From: an uncultured Massilia sp.
GTDB taxonomy: Bacteria > Pseudomonadota > Gammaproteobacteria > Burkholderiales > Burkholderiaceae
Length of the DNA: 64,000 nt
Direction: 5' to 3'
Assembly: GCA_946481275.1 (NCBI GenBank)
Contig: CAMLMV010000001.1
Coordinates: 372,001 to 436,000 of the forward strand
Shown here: one piece after another, positions 21,601 through 29,430 of the stretch
How positions within the stretch are numbered: the stretch's first letter is position 1
Layout: every line of letters starts with the position of its first letter
The notes under the pieces: generated by a model
Told to the model about the DNA's origin: nothing
The model's input: only the letters and a program-made list of their open reading frames with translations
Databases searched by the model: none
Made by a program: the position numbers and the translations under genes

Positions 21601-21840
21601 GACGCGGAACAGGCGCTCGACATCATCTCGCCCGCGTCCGATGTCCTCATCACGGACGTGCTGTTGCCCGGCATGTCCGGCGACCTGCTGGCCGCGCAGG
21701 CGCGCGTGCTCGCGCCGGGGATCCGGATCGTGTTCGCGACGGGTAAGGGCGAAGTCAACAACTGGCCGGACGCCGTCGTGCTGCGCAAGCCTTACGACCT
21801 GGCCGCGCTGACGACGGCGCTGGCGGACAGCGTCGCCTGA
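18613..21840 (+). CDS. PAS-domain hybrid histidine kinase with two receiver domains
   Basis: This 1075-residue signalling protein has no clear membrane segment and four PAS-like sensor modules (roughly 30-160, 175-290, 300-420 and 445-560). A HisKA dimerisation domain follows with the phosphorylatable His at 578 (GGVAHDFNN), then an ATPase domain (NARDAM, GSGMTPDVL, GSGLGLSMVYG) and two receiver domains with Asp 872 (TDVVMPG) and Asp 1015 (TDVLLPG). There is no DNA-binding output, so it must signal through a partner, none of which is adjacent. The gene is divergent from bkd, and its end overlaps the convergent hydrolase gene by 49 bases. The domain plan from HisKA on closely matches the kinase at 29431. 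Confidence 0.9.
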   Translation: MLTQAAPARIFGAGGGLLGGIIDDYDWSATSLGPVERWPDVVRTTVELILRSPVPIVTLWGEDGVMIYNDAYSGFAGGRHPRLLGSKVREGWPEVADFNDNVMKVGLAGGTLSYRDQELTLHRSGKPEPVWMNLDYSPIVDAEGRVVGVIAIVVETTAKVRAERWLSGEHDRLQAMFEQAPGFMAQLAGADHVIQSANAAYRALAGQRDLLGKPVREALPETVPQGVIAILDQVYLTGTTYTATASPLWLAGSDGNRRLHYVDFVYQPVKREDGTVFGIFVQGADVTVRVEAERALRESEEKFRTFAEAMPNQVWTATKDGSLDWFNTHVYAYSGRDHDGLAGIAWTATVHPDDLPAAQKRWAGAVASGAPYDAEFRLRGADGTYRWHLSRAVALRDADGAVARWIGTSVDIEDQKVIAHRLAALNADLESTVARRTAERDRMWRLSRDIMLVASFDGIVEAVSPSFGSLLGWSEHDIVGKNFLQLVHPDDQAATVTQMASLGEGHYVYKFENRYRRKDGSYCLLSWTAAPDADFIHAIGRDITADREQAEQIRRTELALQQSQKMETIGKLTGGVAHDFNNLLQIISGNLQLLEMNPGGVDGVANTKRWIGNARQAVEKGAKLASYLLAFGRRQPLEPKVVKIGRVVTGMEDMLRRALGEEVEVELAISGGLWNTAVDVAQVENAVLNLAINARDAMCGAGKLTIEAHNAILDDLYCRTHGDVAPGQYVMLAVTDTGSGMTPDVLRQAFEPFFSTKEEGKGSGLGLSMVYGFVKQSGGHVKIYSEPGQGTTVKLYLPRTTAAEEPLGPMDAQQPAVGGTETVLVAEDDEAVRATVVEMLTQLGYRVLKAADAASALAVVESGVPIDVLFTDVVMPGTLRSPDLARMARERLPNLAVLFTSGYTENSIVHGGRLDPGVELLGKPYTRESLARRIRQVLANQRNRVRVDGALPIAPAAGRKPDPDRLRIVLVEDEDEIRDSTAALLRHLGHEVLEAVDAEQALDIISPASDVLITDVLLPGMSGDLLAAQARVLAPGIRIVFATGKGEVNNWPDAVVLRKPYDLAALTTALADSVA

Positions 21841-22781
21841 GCCGCGGCCGCGTCGATGAACGCGGCCGTCGCATCCGGATTCGTGATGGGCAGCATGTGG
21901 CCGCCCTCGATCAATTCCAGCTTCGCGCCGCGCACCTTGTCGGTCAGCGCCTGGCCGTGCGCGCGCCAGTCGAGGATGCGGTCGTCCTTGCCGTACAGGA
22001 TGCTGACGGGGACCTGCAGTTCGCCGTAGCGCGCTTCCTGCACGGGCAGGCAGTCGGGCAGCGCGCGCAGGTCGTCGGACGCGGACAGGAAGGCGCTGGG
22101 TCGCAGGCCGAGCAGGCCGCCGCCGCGCGTCGCGTAGTCTGCCGGCACCGCTTCCGGGCCGAACACGACGTCGAGCGTGGCGCGGCTGTTCCTGATCGCC
22201 ACGGGAATCGCGAGCGTCCACGCGACGATCCTGCGCCACGTCGGCGACTGGATCGTCAGGCCTTCGAATACGGGCGGCACGTGTTCCTGCATGTGCGTCA
22301 GCGGCGCGACGAGCGCGAGCCCGCCGACATGGCGCGGATGCCGCAGCGCGAGCGCCAGGGCGAGCGCGCCGCCCAGCGAGTGGCCCACGACGAGCGGGCG
22401 TTCCAGTTCCAGTGCCTCGATCAGCGCGGCGAGCATCGCGGCCTGCGTGTCCAGGTCGGCCGGCGTGCCGGGCGCGCGCGTGGAATGGCCGGAGCCTGCA
22501 CGGTCGACCGCGATGATCCGGTAGCGGCCGGCCAGCCGCTCGGTCACCCCGTACGTGTAGTGGTCGAGCTGTGCCGCGAGGCCGTGGACGAGCAACAGCG
22601 GCGGCAAGGCCGGATCGCCGCCGTCGAACTCGCGGATGTGCAGGCGCGCGCCCGGCACGTCGACGAAGCGGCCGCGCGGCGGCAGCACGGATTCGACCTT
22701 GCGCGCGGTCCACAGCGTGAACAGGAAGGCCACGAACACCAGCAGGGCGAGGACGGCGAGGATGGTCAGCGCGAGAGTCAT
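21792..22781 (-). CDS. Alpha/beta hydrolase with N-terminal membrane anchor
   Basis: This 329-residue hydrolase starts with one hydrophobic helix (residues 3-25, no cleavage site), so it is probably tethered to the inner membrane. The nucleophile elbow is VGHSLGG, the acid Asp lies in YGKDDRILD and the catalytic His in EGGHMLP; the oxyanion region is VHGLAAQ. The ATG overlaps the stop of the upstream reading frame (ATGA), so it was made as the last gene of an operon with the damaged monooxygenase. Epoxide, ester or lactone hydrolysis is possible; a lactone product of a Baeyer-Villiger enzyme would fit the context but is inference. Confidence 0.85.
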   Translation of the reverse strand: MTLALTILAVLALLVFVAFLFTLWTARKVESVLPPRGRFVDVPGARLHIREFDGGDPALPPLLLVHGLAAQLDHYTYGVTERLAGRYRIIAVDRAGSGHSTRAPGTPADLDTQAAMLAALIEALELERPLVVGHSLGGALALALALRHPRHVGGLALVAPLTHMQEHVPPVFEGLTIQSPTWRRIVAWTLAIPVAIRNSRATLDVVFGPEAVPADYATRGGGLLGLRPSAFLSASDDLRALPDCLPVQEARYGELQVPVSILYGKDDRILDWRAHGQALTDKVRGAKLELIEGGHMLPITNPDATAAFIDAAAAQATLSASAVVSAARS

Positions 22782-23781
22782 CGTTTGATCGCTTTCTTGA
22801 GAAGGTTCCAGTAACCGACGGGAGACAAACGTTCCAGCAGCGCGACTGCCGCGACGGCGGCACCGTCGATGTCGGCGAGGGCGAGGCGCACACGCGCTGG
22901 TCCCACGGCTTGTAGCCGGGCGTGAAATGGGTGGCGACGTCGTAGCCGGGGCCGAGCTGGTGGCGCGCCATCTGGACGATCCTGCGTTTCGCCAGGTCGG
23001 GCTTCGACCGCGCGACGCGGTACAGCAGCATGCTCTCGACGATCACGCGCCAGCGCGTCAGGGCGTAGGCGGCGCGCGTGGGGAGCCAGCGGCGCAGGCG
23101 CTGCGCGAAACCGTACTCGGACGGGCGGCTCACGATATAGGTCGGGGAGCGCTGCAGCATCGTCACGTGGGCGGCATCCTGCGCCATCGCGGGCACGAGC
23201 GTGACGGCCGTGGCGCCGCTGCCGACGACGACGACGTGCCGGCCCCGGTAATCCAGGTCGCCGGGCCAGAACTGCGGCTGCACGATGCGGCCGGCAAACG
23301 TGTCCTCGCCGTCGAAGCGGGGCCGGTACGCCTCGTCGTAGCTGTAGTAGCCGCTGCACATGTGGAGGAAGCGGGTGCGCAGCCACACGCGCACGCCGTC
23401 GTGCTCCGCTTCCACGCGCCAGCATGCGTCCGCGCTCGACCAGTGCGCGCCGACGACCTTGTGGCCGTAGCGGATGTGGCGGTCGATGCCGTTGTCGCGT
23501 GCCGTCTGCGCGATGTAGCGCCGGATGGCCGGGCCGTCCGCGATCGCCTTGCCTTCAGTCCAGGGTTGAAACGCGTAACCCAGGGTATACATATCGGAAT
23601 CCGAACGTACGCCGGGATAGCGGAACAGGTCCCACGTGCCGCCGAGCGCGGCGCGCGCCTCCAGGATCGCATAGGTCTTGCCGGGGCAGCCCCGCTGCAG
23701 GTGCCAGGCGGCGCCGATGCCGGACAGGCCGGCACCCACGATGAGGACGTCGAAACAGGGCGCCGCGGCGGCTTCGGTCAT
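22778..23781 (-). pseudogene. Flavin-containing (Baeyer-Villiger type) monooxygenase remnant fused by deletion to another gene's 3' end
   Basis: From the ATG at 23781 the frame encodes a typical FAD/NADPH monooxygenase for about 295 residues: VGAGLSGIGAAWHLQ (FAD), GGTWDLFRYPGVRSDSDMY, and VVVVGSGATAVTL (NADPH). After THFTP-like HFTPGYKPWDQRVC (about 22890) similarity stops; some 200 C-terminal residues are missing. In another frame a 38-residue tail (ending SPVGYWNLLKKAIKR) runs to a stop that overlaps the hydrolase start as ATGA, so the tail is the end of a former operon gene. I infer one deletion joined the two; a short-chain dehydrogenase, often found between such genes, is a guess for the tail. 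The Baeyer-Villiger fingerprint has Gln in place of His (FAGRIVQPQFWP). Confidence 0.8.
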
Positions 23782-23808
23782 GGTGTGTCTCGTTGTTTTC
23801 AACACTAC

Positions 23809-23826
23809 TGACACTGTATATTGTCA
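23809..23826. promoter_or_regulatory. Candidate TetR operator
   Basis: TGACA (23809-23813) and TGTCA (23822-23826) form an inverted repeat with further symmetry inside (14 of 18 positions). It is the only clear palindrome in the 82 bases between the monooxygenase remnant and the divergent TetR gene, so it probably controls both. Confidence 0.55.
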
Positions 23827-23863
23827 CATATTGATAAGCAACGTTCTGTGCGAAAATAGAAGG

Positions 23864-24493
23864 ATGCCTCCAGAATCTTTACAACCTGCCCGGCCGTATC
23901 GCGGCGTTCCGCAAGACGAACGGCGTGCGCAGCGGCGTGCCCAGCTGATCGGGGCAGCCGTCGCCGTCTACGGCGAGCGCGGCTACCGCCAGTCGACCGT
24001 CAAGGCCGTCTGCGAGGCCGCCGGGCTGACCGAACGTTATTTTTATGAGTCCTTCGCGAACAGCGAAGAGCTGTTGATCGCCTCGTTCAACGCCGTCACG
24101 TACAGCGTGCTGGGCGAAATCACGGAAGCGGCCCAGCAGGCCGGCCGCAGCCGGGTCGCGCGGGCGCGTGCGATGCTGCACACGTATTTCGCGGCGCTGC
24201 AGCGGGAACCCCGGTCGGCGCGCGTGTTCCTCGTCGAGATCCGCGGCGTCAGCCGGGCCGTCGACAAGGCGTTCGACGGCGCATTGCGCGCCATCGGCGA
24301 ACAGGTCGGCCGCTACGTCGTGCCGCCCGGCGTGCCGGCCGATCCGCTATTGGAAGCGGGCATCGTGGGCGGCGTGATCCACATCGCGCTGCGCTGGATC
24401 GAGGACGGGTACACGCCGGACATCGAGATCGTTACCGACAGCGCGCTGCGGCTCGGCATGGTGCTCGGGCGGCCGTCCATGCGCCGCACCTGA
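23864..24493 (+). CDS. TetR/AcrR family transcriptional regulator
   Basis: This 209-residue regulator has the N-terminal three-helix DNA-binding domain (AAVAVYGERGYRQSTVKAVCEAAGLTERYFYESFANSEEL, residues 31-70) and a variable helical ligand domain. It is divergent from the monooxygenase-hydrolase operon, the usual place for its repressor, with a TGACA/TGTCA palindrome between. The ATG at 23864 follows AAGG. Its stop (TGA) abuts the stop of the convergent exonuclease gene so that both stops read within TGATCA. Confidence 0.9.
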   Translation: MPPESLQPARPYRGVPQDERRAQRRAQLIGAAVAVYGERGYRQSTVKAVCEAAGLTERYFYESFANSEELLIASFNAVTYSVLGEITEAAQQAGRSRVARARAMLHTYFAALQREPRSARVFLVEIRGVSRAVDKAFDGALRAIGEQVGRYVVPPGVPADPLLEAGIVGGVIHIALRWIEDGYTPDIEIVTDSALRLGMVLGRPSMRRT

Positions 24494-25279
24494 TCAGCCC
24501 AGCTTCGGCCAGTCCAGCTCGACCCACGTCGGCGCGTGGTTGCTGGGCTTTTCGCGCCCGCGCACGTCGCGGTCGACGCCGGCCGCCTTCAGCTTCGGGG
24601 CGAGGGCGGGGCTCAGCAGCAGGTGGTCGATGCGCAGGCCCGCGTTGCGGCCGTACGCGTCACGGAAATAATCCCAGAACGTGTAGATGACTTCGCCGGG
24701 GTGCGTCGCCCGAAGGGCATCCGTCCAGCCCTGGTCGAGCAGGCGCTGGTACGCCGCGCGCGTCTCCGGACGGAACAGCGCGTCGTCGAGCCAGCGCTCG
24801 GGTTTGTACACGTCCAGCTCCGTCGGCATCACGTTGTAGTCGCCCGCGATCACGACCGGCGCACCCGTGGCGATGAGTTCCTGCGCGCGCAGGCGCAGGC
24901 GCTCGAACCAGCGCAATTTGTAGTCGAACTTCGGGCCCGGCGCCGGATTGCCGTTCGGCAGGTACAGGCAGGCCACGAGGATCCCGTTCACGGCCGCTTC
25001 GATGTAGCGGCTCTGCTCGTCGTCCGGGTCGCCCGGCAGGCCGCGCTGCAATTCCTGCGGTTCGGTACCGCGCGCGAGGATCGCGACGCCGTTCCAGCTT
25101 TTCTGGCCGTGCCAGATCGGGCAGTAGCCGGCCGCGCGGATTTCCATCTCGGGAAATTTTTCCTGCGGCGCCTTCAGCTCCTGCAGGCAGGCCACGTCCG
25201 GCTGCGTCTCCTCGAGCCATTGCAGCAGGGCGGGGAGGCGGCTGTTGATGCCGTTGACGTTGAACGTTGCGATGCGCAT
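24494..25279 (-). CDS. xth: Exodeoxyribonuclease III (Xth family AP endonuclease)
   Basis: This 261-residue Mg-dependent repair enzyme cuts abasic sites and trims 3' ends. All landmarks of the fold are present: FNVNGINSR near the start, CLQELKAPQ with the metal-binding Glu, the catalytic GDYNVMP, YTFWDYFRDAYGRNAGLRIDHLL and the terminal SNHAPTWVEL with the catalytic His. The start is the ATG of MRIATFNV; the upstream in-frame codon four residues earlier is less likely. It is a stand-alone gene, with its stop locked against the tetR stop. Confidence 0.93.
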   Translation of the reverse strand: MRIATFNVNGINSRLPALLQWLEETQPDVACLQELKAPQEKFPEMEIRAAGYCPIWHGQKSWNGVAILARGTEPQELQRGLPGDPDDEQSRYIEAAVNGILVACLYLPNGNPAPGPKFDYKLRWFERLRLRAQELIATGAPVVIAGDYNVMPTELDVYKPERWLDDALFRPETRAAYQRLLDQGWTDALRATHPGEVIYTFWDYFRDAYGRNAGLRIDHLLLSPALAPKLKAAGVDRDVRGREKPSNHAPTWVELDWPKLG

Positions 25280-25329
25280 GGGGTCTCTCATGGATTGTCG
25301 TTGCCGTCATTCTGGCTCGACATGAATAA

Positions 25330-25395
25330 GTAGTCAAACTACGTCGTGTTATCGCCGATTTTTGCCAAAATACCCGTTCGTTGTAGCTTTTCTAC
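25330..25395. promoter_or_regulatory. Two small palindromes in the GH31 promoter region
   Basis: GTAGT-CAA-ACTAC (25330-25342) and GTAG-CTTTT-CTAC (25383-25395) share the GTAG/CTAC half-sites and lie in the 166-base gap between xth and the GH31 gene. They may be operators of a sugar-responsive regulator; none is encoded next door. Confidence 0.35.
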
Positions 25396-25445
25396 GAGAA
25401 CAGTTTAAAATTCCCGTATTCCAACAACGACAACGCCCGGAGACT

Positions 25446-27845
25446 ATGAAACCGATCCCCCATGCCGTCCTCGCCCTGTGCCTGCTGACCGGCCTGCCGG
25501 CCCACGCGCAGGACGCGGACCGCACGTTCCTCGGCTACCGCAACGACAATGGCACGCTGGACATCGCCACCAGCGACGGCCGCTACCTGATCCGGCCATA
25601 CGACGCCAACATCGTCGAGACGAGCTTCGTGCCGCGCGGCGAAACGTTCGACCCGGCTTCGCACGCCGTCGTGCTCAAGCCCGGCCAGGCGCAGGCCACG
25701 ATCAGGGAAGCGGACGGCCGCATCCAGCTCGTCACGGACGGCATCACGGTCACGGTGGAAAAATCGCCGCTTCGCATCAGCTATGCCTACAAGGGCCGGC
25801 CGCTCGTCGCCGAGAAGCAGGGCTATGGCCACGCGGGGGAACTGGAGAGCATCGAGTTCGCGCTCGAGGGCGACGAGGCGCTGTACGGCGCGGGCTCGCG
25901 CGCCGTCGGCATGAACCGCCGCGGCAACCGTTTCCGCCTGTATAACCGGGCATCGTACGGGTTCGGCAACCGCGCGGACCAGATGGGCTATGGCATCCCG
26001 ATGGCCGTGTCGTCGCACAAATACGCCATCCACTTCGACAATCCGCAGGCCGGCTGGCTCGATTTCGACAGCCGCAAGGACGGCACGCTGCGCTACGAAG
26101 TGATGGGCGGACGCAAGACGTACCAGGTGATCGCCGGTGACGACTGGGCGCAGCTGATGGACGGGACGACCCGCCTGACGGGCCGCCAGCCCCTGCCGCC
26201 GCGCTGGGCGTTCGGCAATTTCGCAAGCCGCTTCGGCTACCACAACGAGGCCGAAGCGCGCACCGTCGTGGCCAAATTCATTGCGGATGGCATCCCGCTG
26301 GATGCGATCGTGTTCGACCTGTACTGGTTCGGCAAGACCGTCAAGGGTACGATGGGGAATCTCGCGTGGGACCGCGACAGCTTCCCGCATGCCGAGGCGA
26401 TGATGGCGGACTTTAACAGGAAGGGCGTCAAGACGGTGCTCATCACGGAACCGTTCGTGCTGACGACGTCGAAGCGCTGGCAGGAAGCGGCGAGGAAGGG
26501 TGTCCTGGCGACGGATGCGCAGGGCAAGCCGTTCGTCTTCGATTTTTTCTTCGGGAACACGGGCCTCGTCGACGTGTTCAAGCCGCAGGCGCGCGACTGG
26601 TTCTGGAACATTTATAAAGACCTCAAGGCGGGCGGCGCCGCCGGCTGGTGGGGCGACCTCGGTGAACCGGAGACGCATCCGTCCGCCGCGCGCCACGCGA
26701 CCGGCACCGCCGACCAGGTCCACAACATCTACGGCCACGAATGGGCGAAGCTGATCGCCGACGGCTATGCGCGCGACTTCCCGCAGGAGCGGCCGTTCAT
26801 CCTGATGCGCTCGGGTTATTCGGGTTCGCAGCGTTTCGGCATGATCCCGTGGTCCGGCGACGTGCAGCGCGGCTGGGGTGGCCTGCAGTCGCAGATGGAA
26901 ATCGCGCTGCAGATGGGCATGCAGGGCCAGGCGTACATGCATTCCGACCTGGGCGGCTTTGCCGGGCCCGTGCTGGACGACGAACTGTACGTGCGCTGGC
27001 TGCAGTACGGCGTGTTCCAGCCGATCTTCCGTCCGCACGCGCAGGAAGAGGTGCCGGCCGAGGCGATCTTCCGCACGCCGGCCGTGAAGGCGCTCGCCCG
27101 CGACGCCATCCGCCTGCGCTATGCGATGCTGCCGTATAACTACACGGCCGCCTTCGACGACAGCCGCACGGGCATGCCGATGATGCGCCCCGTGCTGTTC
27201 GAGGACCCGGACAACGAATTCATGTCGACGACGGGCATCTCGTCCACGTACCTGTGGGGCCCAGACGTCCTCGTCGCGCCGATCACGGAACCGGGCGCGA
27301 CGCGCAAGGAAGTGTTCTTCCCGCGCAAGGGCAGCGTGTGGTTCGACTTCTACACGGACGAGCCGCACCATGGCGGCATCCTGGAGACCGTGACGCCGCG
27401 CCCCGACCGCATCCCGACCTACGTCCGTGCGGGCGCGTTCATCCCGCTCGCGCAACCGGTGCAGAGCACACGCGATTATTCGACGGCGAAGCTGGACCTG
27501 CATTACTGGCACGACGCGGGCGTGACCCAGGCGCAGGGCCACCTGTACGACGACGATGGCCGCACGGCGCACGCGTTCGAAGCGGGCAAGTACGAGATCG
27601 TGCGCTTTTCCAGCAGGTTCGCGGACGGCCGCCTGGCCCTGACGGTGGCACCGGAGCCGGGCGCCGCCGCCACGCCGAGCGCGCGCACGTTCGACCTGAA
27701 GGTGCATAACGTGGCGGCGAAACCCCGTGCCGTGCGGGTGGGCGGCAAGGCCGTCGCGGTCCGCTGGGATGCGAAACGGCGCGTGCTCGACGTCCGGCTG
27801 CCTGCCGTGCGGTCCGAGGCGTTGCAGGTGGTCGTGACCCTGTAG
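25446..27845 (+). CDS. Glycoside hydrolase family 31 protein (alpha-glucosidase/xylosidase type), exported
   Basis: This 799-residue enzyme has a signal peptide (MKPIPHAVLALCLLTGLPAHAQ) and so acts in the periplasm or outside. An N-terminal galactose-mutarotase-like beta domain is followed by the (beta/alpha)8 barrel with DLYWFG, the nucleophile Asp 404 in WWGDLGEPE, the SGYSGSQRFGMIPWSGD segment and HSDLGGF, then beta-sandwich C-terminal domains. GH31 retaining enzymes release alpha-glucose or alpha-xylose; the exact substrate is open. The ATG at 25446 follows GGAG. It is transcribed alone. Confidence 0.9.
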   Translation: MKPIPHAVLALCLLTGLPAHAQDADRTFLGYRNDNGTLDIATSDGRYLIRPYDANIVETSFVPRGETFDPASHAVVLKPGQAQATIREADGRIQLVTDGITVTVEKSPLRISYAYKGRPLVAEKQGYGHAGELESIEFALEGDEALYGAGSRAVGMNRRGNRFRLYNRASYGFGNRADQMGYGIPMAVSSHKYAIHFDNPQAGWLDFDSRKDGTLRYEVMGGRKTYQVIAGDDWAQLMDGTTRLTGRQPLPPRWAFGNFASRFGYHNEAEARTVVAKFIADGIPLDAIVFDLYWFGKTVKGTMGNLAWDRDSFPHAEAMMADFNRKGVKTVLITEPFVLTTSKRWQEAARKGVLATDAQGKPFVFDFFFGNTGLVDVFKPQARDWFWNIYKDLKAGGAAGWWGDLGEPETHPSAARHATGTADQVHNIYGHEWAKLIADGYARDFPQERPFILMRSGYSGSQRFGMIPWSGDVQRGWGGLQSQMEIALQMGMQGQAYMHSDLGGFAGPVLDDELYVRWLQYGVFQPIFRPHAQEEVPAEAIFRTPAVKALARDAIRLRYAMLPYNYTAAFDDSRTGMPMMRPVLFEDPDNEFMSTTGISSTYLWGPDVLVAPITEPGATRKEVFFPRKGSVWFDFYTDEPHHGGILETVTPRPDRIPTYVRAGAFIPLAQPVQSTRDYSTAKLDLHYWHDAGVTQAQGHLYDDDGRTAHAFEAGKYEIVRFSSRFADGRLALTVAPEPGAAATPSARTFDLKVHNVAAKPRAVRVGGKAVAVRWDAKRRVLDVRLPAVRSEALQVVVTL

Positions 27846-27918
27846 CGCAGGCGCGCTCCGCCCTTGGGTTGAATTCGGTACACTGCTCCTCCGGGAATCC
27901 GGAATTGCGCACTGCACC

Positions 27919-28884
27919 ATGAAGACCCAACTGTTGCAAGACCTCCAGGAGAGCGGCTCGGCACAGCCGGCGCCTCCACCGCCGCCTCCGGCTGCGCCAC
28001 CACGGCGGCCGGCCGTCTGGCACGGCCCCGGTTCGCAGCGGGCCGAAGCCGGCGCGGCCATCCAGAAGGCCGATCCCGGACCGATGCAACGCGCCCCGGA
28101 AGTCTCGGCGCGCGGCAAGGGCGTCGCGATCGAAGCCCTGGCCGACCGCATCGCGGCGGCACGGACGGCGCGGCCAACAGCGCCGCCGCCCGTCGAGGAG
28201 CCCACGTTACCCGGCGCCGAGGCCCGCCCGCGCCCGGAGCCGCCACGCCCTCCGGAGCCGCCGCCGGCCGCCGATCACGTGCCGCCGCCGCGCGCCGGGT
28301 CCGGCACGATCCCGCGTCCCGTGGAGCCCGAAATCGAAGCCGAATGGCTCGCCGCGCGCCTGCGCGAGGAAGCGGTGGCGCGCGAGACGCCGGCCTGGAC
28401 GAGCATGTGGAAACGCCGCCTCGTCACGTGGAGCATCGCGGGCGGCCTGCTGGCCGGCCTGGCGGCGGGGGGCTTGTGGCTGTACGAGGAAAACCGGGTC
28501 GAGGATGCGCTCGTCGTCGTGGCGAACACGTCGCCCGCCGGGCAGCCGCCGGCTGCTGCCACTTTCGTTGCGCGCCCGCCCGTGCAGCCCGTCGCCACGC
28601 CGGACCTCGTGAAGCCGGTGCCCGAGGAGCCGGCCGCGCCTGTCATCGAGGACAAGGCAGCCCCGGTCGACGTCACGCCGCCACGGCGCACGGCAAAGAA
28701 AAGGACCACCGCGAAGGCGCGCCGCGCGACGGCGAAAGAGGCGCCCCCCGTCGTCGCCGCCCCGTCGCCGCGCCGGCGCCGCGAAGAAACGCTGATGCAG
28801 TGCCGGGCCCACGGCTACGACGCGCGCCAGTGTATCGAGCGCGCCTGTATGATGACGCGCTACGGCCTGGCGTGCAAAGGGTAG
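27919..28884 (+). CDS. Proline-rich single-pass membrane protein with C-terminal Cys motif, unknown function
   Basis: I do not recognise this 321-residue protein. Residues 1-165 are a low-complexity Pro/Ala-rich, presumably cytoplasmic region; one membrane helix lies near 172-192 (SIAGGLLAGLAAGGLWLY); a second Pro/Lys-rich linker follows with KKRTTAKARRATAKEA. The last 30 residues form a compact domain with four cysteines (C, C, C, C within MQCRAHGYDARQCIERA and CMMTRYGLACKG), which in the periplasm could form two disulfides. The plan resembles envelope-spanning tethers such as TonB, but no TonB motif is present. It has no operon partner. Confidence 0.7.
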   Translation: MKTQLLQDLQESGSAQPAPPPPPPAAPPRRPAVWHGPGSQRAEAGAAIQKADPGPMQRAPEVSARGKGVAIEALADRIAAARTARPTAPPPVEEPTLPGAEARPRPEPPRPPEPPPAADHVPPPRAGSGTIPRPVEPEIEAEWLAARLREEAVARETPAWTSMWKRRLVTWSIAGGLLAGLAAGGLWLYEENRVEDALVVVANTSPAGQPPAAATFVARPPVQPVATPDLVKPVPEEPAAPVIEDKAAPVDVTPPRRTAKKRTTAKARRATAKEAPPVVAAPSPRRRREETLMQCRAHGYDARQCIERACMMTRYGLACKG

Positions 28885-28896
28885 GCCGCCGCGGAA

Positions 28897-29283
28897 TCAG
28901 TGGCCGTGCTGTTGTTCGTACTCGTCCGCCTCGGCCTTGGTGGCGTGGACGATGCCGTCCGGATGTTCGGGCGGGGTGTACAGCGTGTACAGGCGCATCG
29001 GTTCGGTGCTCGAGGTGTTGACGACGTTGTGCTCGGTCCCGGCCGGGATGACGACGGCGACGCCGTCCTCGAGCCTGTGCTGTTCGCCGTCCAGGATCGC
29101 GACGCCCTGGCCGGCCTCGACGCGGATGAACTGGTCGTGGCCCTCGTGTTTTTCGAGGCCGATTTCTTCGCCGGGCTGCAGCGTCATGATGACCAGCTGG
29201 CTGCGCTGGGTCGTGTAGAGGACTTCCCGGAAGTTGTTCCCGGCGAGCGTTTTTTCTTCGATGTTGATGCTGAATCCCGACAT
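28897..29283 (-). CDS. Cupin domain protein
   Basis: This 128-residue single-domain cupin has the first metal-binding motif as GLEKHEGHDQFIRVEAGQG and the second as VVIPAGTEHNVVN, so a mononuclear metal site is likely. Proteins of this kind are isomerases, dioxygenases or binding proteins, and the reaction cannot be told. The ATG at 29283 has a GGGAG ribosome site, ruling out the longer in-frame extension upstream. It ends 12 bases from the end of the convergent proline-rich protein gene. Confidence 0.83.
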   Translation of the reverse strand: MSGFSINIEEKTLAGNNFREVLYTTQRSQLVIMTLQPGEEIGLEKHEGHDQFIRVEAGQGVAILDGEQHRLEDGVAVVIPAGTEHNVVNTSSTEPMRLYTLYTPPEHPDGIVHATKAEADEYEQQHGH

Positions 29284-29430
29284 GGCGTTCTCCCACAGTT
29301 GTCGTTCGCATTGTATCGGAAAGCGTGAAGCGGCACGCAACGTTGCCAACTCGGCCATAAACGTTTCATCTAGTGCATGAAGATTTCCACAATGTTATAC
29401 TGAAATCATGAACATCCGACCTTCGCCACC

